DNA of 64,000 nt from the NCBI GenBank assembly GCA_019638235.1, contig JAHBUE010000001.1:916492-980491 (forward strand). Reading direction: 5' to 3'. This document shows, in pieces, positions 34,101 through 43,200 of this stretch. Made by a program: the position numbers and the translations under genes. Each line of letters begins with the position of its first letter. Within the stretch, counting starts at the first letter, position 1. The notes beneath the pieces are model-generated. The model saw nothing but the letters and a program-made list of their open reading frames with translations, was not told the DNA's origin and did no database searches. The stretch is from Cyclobacteriaceae bacterium (GTDB lineage: Bacteria > Bacteroidota > Bacteroidia > Cytophagales > Cyclobacteriaceae).

Positions 34101-34951
34101 CGGTTTACCCCGTGTTGATTCATGGTGCAGCCGAGGGTATTCCTAAATCGACCATGTATGTAAATGATGCGCAGGTTACGATAAAAATACTTCCGGCTAT
34201 TGAACTAAACGACCATAGCTTTGGCGATACATATTCTGTACGAACAAAATCTATCAGCCGGTATTTTAAAGAAGAGTTTTCTAAACTTGTTAACGAACAA
34301 CAAACACCGCGTTCTGTCCGGCATAAATTATTTAATACCTACCGTTACAAAGGGCCGGTGCTGGAGTGGTACCTGCGCATAAAACTGAAACTCGAAAATT
34401 ACTACACACTTTTTAACGACCTGGTTCCGCAACGTGCCGCTGTACTTGATTTGGGGTGTGGTTATGGTTTCTTGTGTTATACGCTTGCGTTCCTGTCGGA
34501 TAAGCGGGTTATTACCGGAGTGGATTATGACGAAGACAAGATTGCGGTTGCTGAAAATGGCTATCTGAAATCAGTGCAAGTGCAATTTCATCATGCCGAT
34601 ATTACCGGTTTTGATTTTGGTATGTACGATACTATTATTATTACGGACGTGCTCCATTATTTGAAACCCGAACAGCAACAGGGTTTACTGTTGAAATGCC
34701 TTCAATCGCTTAACCCCGGAGGAAAAATAATTATCCGCGATGGCAATGCCGACCTTGCCCAACGGCACCAGGGAACAAAGCTAACTGAATTGTTCTCGGT
34801 GAAGTTTTTGAAGTTCAACAAATCGCTGAATGAGCTGAATTATATTTCCGGCAAAGCCCTTACCGAATTTGTTGGTAGGCACGGATATAAAATACAAACT
34901 ATCGACCAGGGCAAACTAACGTCAAATGTTATTTTTGTGATTTCGAAATAG
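31133..34951 (+). CDS. Trifunctional MMPL exporter-acyltransferase-methyltransferase
   Basis: A 1272-residue fusion. Residues 1 to about 820 are an RND/MMPL exporter, with a first helix near residue 20, a periplasmic loop, helix bundles around residues 270-430 and 660-830, and a second loop between. A PlsC-type acyltransferase follows, with the NHSSFLD motif near residue 895 and FPEGTRS near residue 962. A class I SAM methyltransferase ends the protein, motif I VLDLGCGYGF near residue 1104. The three joined functions suggest acylation or methylation coupled to export. The fusion is known from Bacteroidota flexirubin-type clusters; free-standing MMPL and acyltransferase genes occur in proteobacterial aryl-polyene clusters. 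The stop lies 8 bases before the next start. Confidence 0.93.
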   Translation: MEGFLISTYRFFKTNRLVFWLVFTLMLIVLAWGAMRITLEENMAKLFPDDERVQKLNYIFQNSTFTERMVVMVSVKDSATTVSPDSLVAFAETVADAVEEKLDAYGAIITRKIDDEKIFQVLNVTLEHLPIFFTEEDYRALDSITQPEVSREVIKQQYRQLISPSGLALKKLITSDLAGFSYLVLKKLLQLQYDENFEIYDSHILTKDKRHLIFFVQPGYSANETGKNTDFVKALNEITKSFSAENETRLVSYFGAAAVAVGNAEQLKNDTFLTVSLMVVLLAVFITGFFKDIRVLPVILIPVIFGGLFALFCIYLIKASVSILAIAAGSVILGIAVNYALHFLVHQRNHQNKEDVIKDIARPMTLGSLTTVLAFFSLQLTNASMLKDIGLFAGFSLVGAAICSLIFLPHLSPNIRYRETALERWSFFKEPPAGVWTILILIATPFFYYFATDVSFNSDMSKLNFMNDETRLAQQRLETINPASLHTLYLSCEGNSMEEALRKNDRITPVVDSLKKAGVIKNTHALSAFLLSDSLQQQRIAQWATFWSEERKQKFYAAIKDEGQKLKFSTQTLSGIDSIVERNYTVMDTTAFHELRAAFFRDNIIQKDGRTTIISLVNALPEKKERIQQALLGVQGDLSDRQMITNLFISYVHNDFNFIVAFTSILVFVILLISSGRIEITVITFLPMLITWIWVLGIMALVSIEFNIVNIMVSTFIFGLGDDYSIFVMDGLQQKYRTGKQTLQSVRTSIFLSVVTTISGLGVLIFAEHPALRSIAAIAIIGIVCVFIMSQTIEPFLFRLLITNRTQKRLPPMTARGLVITTITYSVFVFGSFFLTLVGIVLKIIPFGKQRIRLLYHAMIGFFTRMLLWIASNLDMKIINQSNDVFKRPGVLIANHSSFLDILITISLHSKVILLTNKWVWNSPVFGGVVRLADYYPVTEGAEDSITKLKAHVDEGYSVVVFPEGTRSADGSIGRFHKGAFYLAENLTLPVYPVLIHGAAEGIPKSTMYVNDAQVTIKILPAIELNDHSFGDTYSVRTKSISRYFKEEFSKLVNEQQTPRSVRHKLFNTYRYKGPVLEWYLRIKLKLENYYTLFNDLVPQRAAVLDLGCGYGFLCYTLAFLSDKRVITGVDYDEDKIAVAENGYLKSVQVQFHHADITGFDFGMYDTIIITDVLHYLKPEQQQGLLLKCLQSLNPGGKIIIRDGNADLAQRHQGTKLTELFSVKFLKFNKSLNELNYISGKALTEFVGRHGYKIQTIDQGKLTSNVIFVISK

Positions 34952-34959
34952 ACCAAAGC

Positions 34960-36468
34960 ATGGGTAAGTGTGACGTAGTAATTATAGGAAGCGGACTGGG
35001 CGGATTGGCCTGCGGAACCATGCTTGCCCGCGAAGGCTACAACGTGTGTGTGCTCGAAAAGAACAAACAGATTGGCGGAAACCTGCAAACCTTTGTTCGC
35101 GACCGCGTGGTTTTTGATTCGGGGGTGCATTATGTGGGCGGCCTGGATAAAGGGCAAAACCTTTACCAGCTTTTTAAGTACCTCGGCATTATGGACAAGC
35201 TGAACTTGTGCAAGATGGATGAAAACGGCTTCGACAGGATATTGTTTAAAGATGACCCAACGGAATACGCTTATGCACAAGGCTACGAAAATTTTATACG
35301 CGTATTAGCCGAGCAATTTCCGGGTGAAGAAGAAGCACTCCGTAAATATTGTGATGGCATAAAAGAAGTTTGTTCAAAATTTCCGCTATACAATCTCCGT
35401 AAAGGAGATTACCTTGAAAAAATTGGCGCACTGGAAATGGACACCCGCGCGTTTATTGAGTCCATTACATCAAACAAAAAACTTCAAAGTGTGTTGGCCG
35501 GCACAAGTTTGTTGTATGCAGGCGAGCCCGACAAAACACCGTTGTATGTTCACGCGCTTGTGCTGAACAGCTACATTGAAAGCTCCTGGCGGCTTATTGG
35601 TGGGGGTTCGCAAATTGCACGTCATCTTTCGCGGCAAATTGTTGCGCAAGGCGGACGCATTATAAACTATACGGAAATTAAGCGGCTGGTGGAAGAGGAT
35701 GGCAAAATTGCGTATGCCGAATCAGCTACCGGTGAGCGTTTTTTTGGCAAGCTGTTTATCTCGAATGTTCATCCCGCAAAATCTATGGAGATGATTAACA
35801 GCGATAAAATTAAAAAAGCCTTTCGAACGCGCTTGAAAAGCCTCGAAAATTCTATTTCCGTATTTTATGTTAACGTGGTGCTGAAAGAAAAATCCATGAA
35901 ATACGTTAACCACAATTACTACTACTTTGCGGTTGAAGATACGTGGGCGGTGTTGGGTTACGATACGAAAAACTGGCCGTTGGGGTATGCACTGTACTTC
36001 ACGGCATCATCAAAAGACAGTGAGTGGTCGGAAGGCGTTACCATTATGACCTACATGCGTTTTGACGAAGTAGAAAAATGGCAGCACACGTTCAACACCG
36101 TAGCAAGCGAATCAGCGCGCGGTTCGGATTACGAACAATTCAAAACAGAGAAATCAGAAAAATTGTTTGATGGTGTAGAGGAAAAATTTCCGGGCTTTAA
36201 GGCAAGCATTAAATCGTACTATGCCGCCACACCGCTAACCGTGCGCGATTATATTGGTACGGATGATGGTTCGCTTTATGGAATTATAAAAGATTACCGG
36301 GAACCCATGCGTACATTTATCTCGCCACGCACTAAAATTCCAAACCTGTTTCTTACCGGCCAAAACCTTAACCTGCATGGTGTGTTGGGTGTAACCGTTA
36401 ATGCGGTAATGACCTGCTCTGAAATATTAGGCATTGATTATATTCTTAATAAGATAAGAAATGCGTAA
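34960..36468 (+). CDS. Phytoene desaturase/retinol saturase-like FAD oxidoreductase
   Basis: A 502-residue flavoprotein of the CrtI/CrtISO/RetSat family. The FAD-binding start is CDVVIIGSGLGGLACGTMLA with E/K at the end of the second strand, followed by GGNLQTF and SGVHYVGG, which are typical of the all-trans-retinol 13,14-reductase/carotene isomerase branch. The C-terminal FAD motif is NLFLTGQNLNLHGVLGVTVNA. In a polyene cluster it may isomerise, desaturate or saturate the chain; the sequence does not decide which. Operon-coupled: its last 8 bases overlap the next gene. Confidence 0.88.
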   Translation: MGKCDVVIIGSGLGGLACGTMLAREGYNVCVLEKNKQIGGNLQTFVRDRVVFDSGVHYVGGLDKGQNLYQLFKYLGIMDKLNLCKMDENGFDRILFKDDPTEYAYAQGYENFIRVLAEQFPGEEEALRKYCDGIKEVCSKFPLYNLRKGDYLEKIGALEMDTRAFIESITSNKKLQSVLAGTSLLYAGEPDKTPLYVHALVLNSYIESSWRLIGGGSQIARHLSRQIVAQGGRIINYTEIKRLVEEDGKIAYAESATGERFFGKLFISNVHPAKSMEMINSDKIKKAFRTRLKSLENSISVFYVNVVLKEKSMKYVNHNYYYFAVEDTWAVLGYDTKNWPLGYALYFTASSKDSEWSEGVTIMTYMRFDEVEKWQHTFNTVASESARGSDYEQFKTEKSEKLFDGVEEKFPGFKASIKSYYAATPLTVRDYIGTDDGSLYGIIKDYREPMRTFISPRTKIPNLFLTGQNLNLHGVLGVTVNAVMTCSEILGIDYILNKIRNA

Positions 36469-38113
36469 GCGTTGGTTGAAAATAATTGCAGGGTTAATTG
36501 CATTTCTGTTTATGTGCCTGATTGGGTTGATACTATATGTGCGAATAGTCGCAACCATTGAGCCGCCTGTAATAGCATCTCCAATACATCCGAAGGTAAC
36601 AACACTTGACGGTGGCTTGCTTGTATCGGGCAAAAACTGGTTCAGAAAAAGTGAAAGCGGATTATATGAATTGTATGTTGAGGGAACGCCTTACGGGCGT
36701 GGCGCGGCTATCGGGGCGCTTACGCAGGAGTTGGTGCAATACCAGGAAAAAGTTTTCAACGACCAGATTCAACAGCTTGTGCCTTCGCGAAGCCGGCTTG
36801 AAGTATTGAAGTATGTTGTGGGCTGGTTTAACCGCAAGTTGCAGGAGTATGTGCCGGAAGAATATCAACAGGAAATTTACGGCATTGCGCAAGCGGCATC
36901 TTCTGATTATGATTACATAGCGCCCGCCTATCAGCGCATACTAAACTATCATGCTGCGCACGACATCGGTCATGCGTTGCAGAATATGTCGTTGGTGGGG
37001 TGTACATCGTTTGCTACGTGGAGTAATCATTCTGCCGATAGTACCTTAATTGTTGGAAGGAATTTTGATTTTTATGTGGGCGATGAATTTGCCCGCAATA
37101 AAATCGTAGCGTTCTACAATCCCGATAAGGGGCATAACTTTATGATGATAACGTTTGGTGGTATGGCCGGTGTGCTGTCGGGCATGAATGTGGAAGGACT
37201 AACCGTAACGATTAACGCGGCAAAGGCCGAAATACCCGGTGCTGCTGCCACGCCTGTTTCGTTGGTGGCGCGCGAAATATTACAGTACGCCTCAACCATA
37301 GAAGAGGCATACATCATTGCAGAAAAGAGAAAACTATTTGTTGCCGAATCATTTTTAATCGGTTCGGCCAACGATGGCAAAGCAGTCATTATCGAAAAGA
37401 GCAACGACCAAACCGCTTTATACGAAACACAACACCCTTACATCATCAGCACCAACCATTTTCAAAGTGATGAACTGGGCAATACAGAATTGAACGAGAA
37501 TCATAAAAAAACCAGTGCCTCGGTATATCGGTATAATCGTGTGCAGGAATTAGTAGAGCAATCACTTGGGAACGATGTTCGGAAAACTGTTTCTATTCTT
37601 CGTAATCAGAAAGGCATAAGCGATGCAAACATCGGGTTGGGAAACGAAAAAGCAATCAACCAGCTTATAGCCCATCATAGCATTGTGTTTCAGCCCGAAA
37701 AAAAGTTGGTGTGGATATCAACCGACCCGTGGCAATTGGGAAAATATGTGTGTTATGATTTGAATAAGATATTTGGTGTTAGCATGACATCGAATAGAGA
37801 AGTATATGAACGGGAATTGGAGATTGAAGAAGACCCGTTCTTGCTAACGCAGTCGTACCGCGATTTTGTAAAGATGGGTAAATATCGTTTTCCCTTCTCA
37901 CCAAAAGATGACCTCAACCCCGATAGTGTTGTGCGCTGGAATCCCGACTCGTATCTTGCGCACATGCTGGCAGGCGATTGGTATGTAAACCGGAAAGATT
38001 TTGAACGTGCGGCAACAGCTTATGAAACTGCGCTTTCAAAAGAAATTGCAACCATTGCCGAAAAGGAGCATATTCAAAAAAACTTAGAAGTGTGTAGAAA
38101 AAAACTGCCATGA
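36461..38113 (+). CDS. C45-family autoproteolytic acyltransferase/hydrolase
   Basis: A 550-residue N-terminal-nucleophile hydrolase related to acyl-CoA:6-aminopenicillanate acyltransferase. One N-terminal membrane helix (residues about 7-28) precedes a pro-region. The predicted self-cleavage site is G180-C181 in MSLVGCTSFATWSN, freeing Cys as nucleophile; conserved GRNFDFYVGDEF and GMAGVLSGMNVEGLTVTINA blocks follow. The pro-region of about 180 residues is long for the family. The last 50 residues look like a single TPR hairpin (YLAHMLAGDWYVNRKDFERA). It could make or break the ester or amide linking the polyene to its lipid. It overlaps the PPTase start by 4 bases. Confidence 0.87.
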   Translation: MRKRWLKIIAGLIAFLFMCLIGLILYVRIVATIEPPVIASPIHPKVTTLDGGLLVSGKNWFRKSESGLYELYVEGTPYGRGAAIGALTQELVQYQEKVFNDQIQQLVPSRSRLEVLKYVVGWFNRKLQEYVPEEYQQEIYGIAQAASSDYDYIAPAYQRILNYHAAHDIGHALQNMSLVGCTSFATWSNHSADSTLIVGRNFDFYVGDEFARNKIVAFYNPDKGHNFMMITFGGMAGVLSGMNVEGLTVTINAAKAEIPGAAATPVSLVAREILQYASTIEEAYIIAEKRKLFVAESFLIGSANDGKAVIIEKSNDQTALYETQHPYIISTNHFQSDELGNTELNENHKKTSASVYRYNRVQELVEQSLGNDVRKTVSILRNQKGISDANIGLGNEKAINQLIAHHSIVFQPEKKLVWISTDPWQLGKYVCYDLNKIFGVSMTSNREVYERELEIEEDPFLLTQSYRDFVKMGKYRFPFSPKDDLNPDSVVRWNPDSYLAHMLAGDWYVNRKDFERAATAYETALSKEIATIAEKEHIQKNLEVCRKKLP

Positions 38114-38484
38114 TTATCGGTACAGGCATTGATATTATTGAAGTGAGCCGCGTGGCGGATAAAATTGCGAAAGGCAACGGCTTTCGCGAAAAAGTTTTTT
38201 CGCAACAAGAGATTGCAAGTTGTGAACAGAAGAAAAATAAAGATGAACACTACGCAGCCCGCTTTGCTGCGAAAGAGGCTTTTTTAAAAGCTACCGGTCT
38301 GGGCCTTGCCGCAGGGTTCGATTTGTGTCATATTGAATTGGTTAAAGATGATTTCGGCAAACCTCATTTGCGATTGAGCGGGCCTTTTGAACAGCTTGCC
38401 AAGGAAAAACAATGGACAACGATACACGTATCGCTGTCGCATATACAGTCAACAGCGTGTGCAACGGTTATTATTGAACGATGA
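38110..38484 (+). CDS. AcpS-type 4'-phosphopantetheinyl transferase
   Basis: A 124-residue enzyme converting apo- to holo-ACP. The magnesium-site motifs are visible: GTGIDIIEVSRV with D8, and FAAKEAFLKATG with K55-E56. It is almost certainly dedicated to the two cluster ACPs, since it is coupled to the flanking genes by 4-base overlaps (ATGA) on both sides. A housekeeping AcpS would be elsewhere in the genome. Confidence 0.93.
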   Translation: MIIGTGIDIIEVSRVADKIAKGNGFREKVFSQQEIASCEQKKNKDEHYAARFAAKEAFLKATGLGLAAGFDLCHIELVKDDFGKPHLRLSGPFEQLAKEKQWTTIHVSLSHIQSTACATVIIER

Positions 38485-39773
38485 AGTACATTCCCGATAT
38501 AGAATTTGCACCGGCTGATGAAATACAAACATTGCAAGCGGATAAACTTGTACTTCTGCTAAAGTATGTATCTGAAAATTCCCCGTTTTATAAAAAGCTC
38601 TTTCGCGAACATGGTGTTGATATACACGCTATTAAACATACGGATGACCTGGTAAAGATACCCGTTACCACAAAAGATGATATTCAGCTTTTTAATTGGG
38701 ATTTTCTTTGCATTGACAGGAAGAATGTTGCAGAGTACACCAGCACTTCCGGTACGCTGGGCAAGCCTGTTACCATTGCACTTTCTGCAAACGACCTGGA
38801 GCGATTAGCGTATAATGAAGCCATATCGTTTACGTGTGCGGATGGAAGCGCAGATGAAGTATATCAACTCATGCTTACGTTAGACCGGCAGTTTATGGCC
38901 GGCATTGCCTATTACGAAGGCATACGAAAACTTGGTGCGGGCCTGGTTCGGGTAGGGCCGGGGCTTCCGGCTATGCAATGGGAAACTATCGGGCGGCTTA
39001 ACCCGACAGTATTGGTTGGAGTTCCTTCTTTTGTGGTGAAACTGCTTGAGTATGCAAAGGAACAAAATATTGATTTCAATAAAACATCAGTAAAGAAAAT
39101 CACCTGCATAGGCGAAAGCATCCGGTATGCTGACTTTAAACCCAATGTATTGGCACAAAAAATTACCGCGCAGTGGAATGTGCACCTATACGGCACGTAT
39201 GCTTCAACCGAAATGCAAACTGCTTTTACAGAATGCAGGTACGGACAAGGCGGGCATCATCATCCTGAACTGCTGATTGTGGAATTGCTTGACGATAACA
39301 ACAACCCGGTGAAAGACGGTGAGCCGGGCGAAGTTACGATCACGACATTAGGTGTTGAAGCCATGCCGCTAATTCGTTACAAAACAGGCGACATTGCAGT
39401 GGCGCATCATGCTCCGTGTGCGTGCGGAAGAACTACGCTTAGGGTAGGCCCCATAACCGGACGCAAGCAACAGATGCTCAAACTAAAAGGAACCACTGTG
39501 TATCCGCCTGCAATCTTTGATATTTTAAATCAACAGTCTGAGATACATGATTATGCCATAGAGGCTTTTACCGGAACCTTGGGCACGGATGAATTGAAAA
39601 TTTACATGGTAAGCGAATTGCCCGGTCAAAATGAAGCGGTTAACAGGCTTGAAACCATATTTCAATCGCGGCTTAGGGTAACGCCAACGGTGCAGATTGT
39701 TGAACCGGAAACGCTTGAAAAAATAAGGGGTGCTGGCCGGAAGGTTCAGAAATTTATTGACTCACGGGGTTGA
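38481..39773 (+). CDS. PaaK-like AMP-forming acyl ligase (aryl starter activation)
   Basis: A 430-residue adenylate-forming enzyme of the phenylacetate-CoA ligase family. The P-loop-like motif is YTSTSGTLGKPVTI, the ATP-binding YGTYASTEMQ block and a RYKTGDIAVAHHAPCACGR segment follow, and a C-terminal domain begins around KLKGTTVYPPAI. It should activate 4-coumarate made by the ammonia-lyase, as a CoA or ACP thioester. It is the last gene of the cluster; the following gene is unrelated. Confidence 0.87.
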   Translation: MKYIPDIEFAPADEIQTLQADKLVLLLKYVSENSPFYKKLFREHGVDIHAIKHTDDLVKIPVTTKDDIQLFNWDFLCIDRKNVAEYTSTSGTLGKPVTIALSANDLERLAYNEAISFTCADGSADEVYQLMLTLDRQFMAGIAYYEGIRKLGAGLVRVGPGLPAMQWETIGRLNPTVLVGVPSFVVKLLEYAKEQNIDFNKTSVKKITCIGESIRYADFKPNVLAQKITAQWNVHLYGTYASTEMQTAFTECRYGQGGHHHPELLIVELLDDNNNPVKDGEPGEVTITTLGVEAMPLIRYKTGDIAVAHHAPCACGRTTLRVGPITGRKQQMLKLKGTTVYPPAIFDILNQQSEIHDYAIEAFTGTLGTDELKIYMVSELPGQNEAVNRLETIFQSRLRVTPTVQIVEPETLEKIRGAGRKVQKFIDSRG

Positions 39774-39842
39774 ATTTCTTATGGTCAGGCATTTTTGGGA
39801 ATTGAAAAAATCCTTTTCCTTTGAGTGAAATTTTGGTCAGCT

Positions 39843-40266
39843 ATGAAAATAATACTTCTTATCGCCTTTCTGGCGTGCATCGCCATAGAATCTGTCGGTC
39901 AGCAAAATCAGAATAAACTATTTTATGCCCAAAAGGCTGAAAAATATCGTAGAATGAAAAACACCGGTGCTACGCTAACGGTAGCTGGTGGAATCCTTAC
40001 AGTAGTTGGCATCGTTACAATTGCAAATGCCACATATGAGACTGTTTATACTCCGACCGGCACATACACAACTGCTACCTCAGGAAACCCGGGACCTGGG
40101 CGTTGCTGCCTTTTTGTTGGGAACAGGTGGCCTGGGTGCAGGCATTCCTTTATCAATTGTAGGCGGAAGGAATGAACGGAAGTATAACCAGAGACTTGAT
40201 GGTCTTTCGGCTGGCATTCGGGTTAGCCCGCAACAGACAGGGCTAACGTTGCGATACCGTTTTTAA
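39843..40266 (+). pseudogene. Small exported/membrane protein gene broken by one-base frameshift
   Basis: The first frame gives a signal peptide and KNTGATLTVAGGILTVVGIV, then runs into nonsense after TTATSGN. The other frame takes over with LGVAAFLLGTGGLGAGIPLS and ends ...TGLTLRYRF at 40266. Dropping one G from the GGG at 40091-40093 restores a continuous protein of about 140 residues reading SGNPDLGVAAFLLG at the junction. Intact proteins of this layout (signal peptide, two hydrophobic glycine-rich segments, C-terminal LTLxYRF) are common in Bacteroidota and have no known function. The disruption may be a mutation or an assembly error. Confidence 0.7.
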
Positions 40267-40277
40267 GATGGTTTGAT

Positions 40278-43200
40278 TTATTGCGCCAAACTAAACCTCA
40301 CCTGGAAACCAAACCGGGTAGTAGCTCTTTTAAATGAATTGGATACTTGTGGGTCGTTGATGGTGCGTTCAAAATAGGCTTGCACGTTCAGCTTTTGATT
40401 TACAACGTAACTAATGTTGGGCCTTAGCTGGAAGTTTACGTTTCCGTTTGTCAGCACGTTCAGTTCTTCAATTTTTCGTTGTATGGTCGATTGATTGCTC
40501 ACCGTCAGGTTCATCCTGAACGTTACATCATTCTTCAGCACTATGGTTCTTCCTTGCGCTTTGATAGGAAGCTTCATGTTATTTTTAGTGTAGCCCAATT
40601 CCATGCTTACATCTTTGCTGCTTACTTCCGTTACCTGGGCATTGCCAATGTTCATGGCTAATTCGCGCTTGGTTTTATATTCTGCCCGCGCGGTTAATCG
40701 GTTTTTGGTACGGAGATTAATACCGATAAGTGGAGAGAATTGCTCGGAGATTAACACCTGACTGATTACATAAATCGGGATGGGCCTGTCATCATCATTT
40801 CTCAGGTGAGAGAAAATTCCGTTGTTGTATTTATCAATCGGTACATTAAAGCCCACATCACCGGGGTTTTCATACAGCAATGAGTTGGAGAAATTCATAA
40901 CCGAGTAGGTTGATGAATATCCGTGTGTGATGGTGATGGATTGAAAAATTTCTTTGAGCGCTTCAATCTTATTCAGTCCGTTGTAATCTATACGCCACGC
41001 AGGAAGTGGTGTGCGTGGGAACGGACTCAGGCTGACGTTATCAGCACTTTGCCCTGTATAGGCTGCAATGAAAGCCGGTATTACGACATCCTGGCTGATG
41101 GAGTCATACTCAAAACCGGGGTTGACGGCTGCAAATTTCTGTTGTACGGTTAAGAGGTTTTCTTCAAATTGTTTGAATACGGATGATACCAACTCATCGT
41201 TATCGGAACGAAACGCGGTTTTGATGGATATTGTTGAAATCCTGTAACTGCCATAACGACTTGGGTTGAGCGAGATGTAATTATTCTGCACATCATCAAA
41301 CCTGAAAATTTCCTGGAAGCCATCGGTAATATCTTTTTTAATGTCGAGTTGGATTTTCAAATCGGCTGAAGGCTCAATATTCGCACGGCCTGTTAACGCC
41401 CTGGTGGACATTTGTGTGAAAGGCAGCGTGAGCGAATTGGATTTCACTAACCAGTTATTTTCCGCAGCTTTCGTGCGGATGTTTGGATTTTGACTACCCA
41501 AAACAAAATCCCATCCGGGCGCATCAAATCCTTTTGAAAGCCCAAACAAATGCGATGTTGGTTCAAAGCCCGGAAGCATGGTGCCTTCCGTAACGGTGTA
41601 CGTTCCGTTTATTGACCGCACCGACATCAGTAAACGCAACAATCCCTTTACAAGCGGTGGCGTAGTGCGTGTTTTTACCGTGTCCGCTTGCTGATTGGGT
41701 TGTGGCCGTGTGGTGGCCGGTCGTGCCGGTGTGTTAATGTTTTTCAGAAAGCCTACTTTGTTATATAGCTTCACCATATCCAATCGCCCTGTCACGGTTT
41801 GCTCGCGACTGTTTTGAATCGTGTTTCTGAAATTCAAACTGTCAGGTACACCCCTCACTTGTCCGGGTAAATCCGGCTGGTCTATCGGCCCGGCTTTCCA
41901 GTTGTAGTTTACCTGGTAGCGGTATTCAGCGCCCATCCAGTCGGTAATGGGCAGTTTCTCTAACGGCACAACGTAATTTGCCGTAATGGTCTGGTCGTAG
42001 TTTTTCATCCGCCCGAAGCGTTTCAGATTTGTCATCAGGCTGTCGCGTTTTTCGCGGGTGTCAATATCGCCTTCGGGTTCATCAATAATGGCATTAGCAC
42101 GCGCACTGTAATTTAATGTCAGGCTTTTGGTAAGGTTCCATTGCACATTGTATGTGCGGTTGAACGTGAAGTATTTCAGGTGATTGGACTCCGAGTTTGA
42201 AAGCGCATTACGGTAAATGATCCGGGAGAACGAACGATCAAGATCGCCCCGAATCATAATGCTGGAAGGCAGCAAACTGAAATTGAAATCTTTAATGAGT
42301 TTCAACCACGGAGAATTTAATTTTTCCGAATTTTTGAACGGCTCAATGCCGGTTCCTTTCGGAGAAAAATTATAGGCTGCCGAGCCGCCAATATCTTTAC
42401 GAAATGATTCGGCAATGGTGAAGCTTCTGCGAACATTATCGCTATACCGATAGCCGAATGAAAAATTTTCAATATCCCACAAGTGTGTGTTGGCCTGCGG
42501 ATTAACTTTCGTTTTTCGCACGTTGGTAAAATTCAAACTCCTGCGCACTTCGCGGTCGCGGATGAGTTTCGTGTAATCATCTTTCTCCTGTTGCGTGTTG
42601 AACGAAGCCAACGCGGCCTCAAGTTTTTGATCGGGGTTGGCCGGGTCGTAGTTGGGGTTGATAGTGGTGCTTTGGTAACTTACCAGCATCGGAATTTTTA
42701 TGCCGTGATTTCCCGGCAACAGTTTGTCTACATTAACATTAGCCGTAACATCGTAGGCAAACGTTTCTTCGCGTGTGCGTTCACTGATTTTGGAGCTCAC
42801 ACTTCCGAAGCCATACGTCATGTAGCGCACAGAGCCGGACACCAGAGCAAAGTCGGCAAGTTTGAGATTGAGCGTAGAGTTAAAGGCGTACCCTGCTGTT
42901 CTGTCGAAGTCGGTTAGGCGCAGTTCATTTGCCCAAACACATACCGAGAAGGAGCGCGAATCGCCCGTGCGCGGATTGCGAACACCTATCATAATTACCT
43001 GCACCCGACTTAAATCAGGACGACCCATTACTCGAAGGCCATGTTTGCCTACTATAGCCGGGCCTGCGGCCGGGAAGGGTTCATCTAACGAAGCGCCTTC
43101 GCGGTCGCGTCTTGCTTTAAGGCCATACAGATCTTTTAATGCAAAATCAAACTCATTTTCCGATGGCCAGATGTCGCGCGGAGATGTTGCAGAACCCGGT

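Noticed and set aside
39843..40266. Two separate small overlapping genes
   Set aside because: Their products are the N- and C-terminal halves of one recognisable protein layout, joined by a one-base change.
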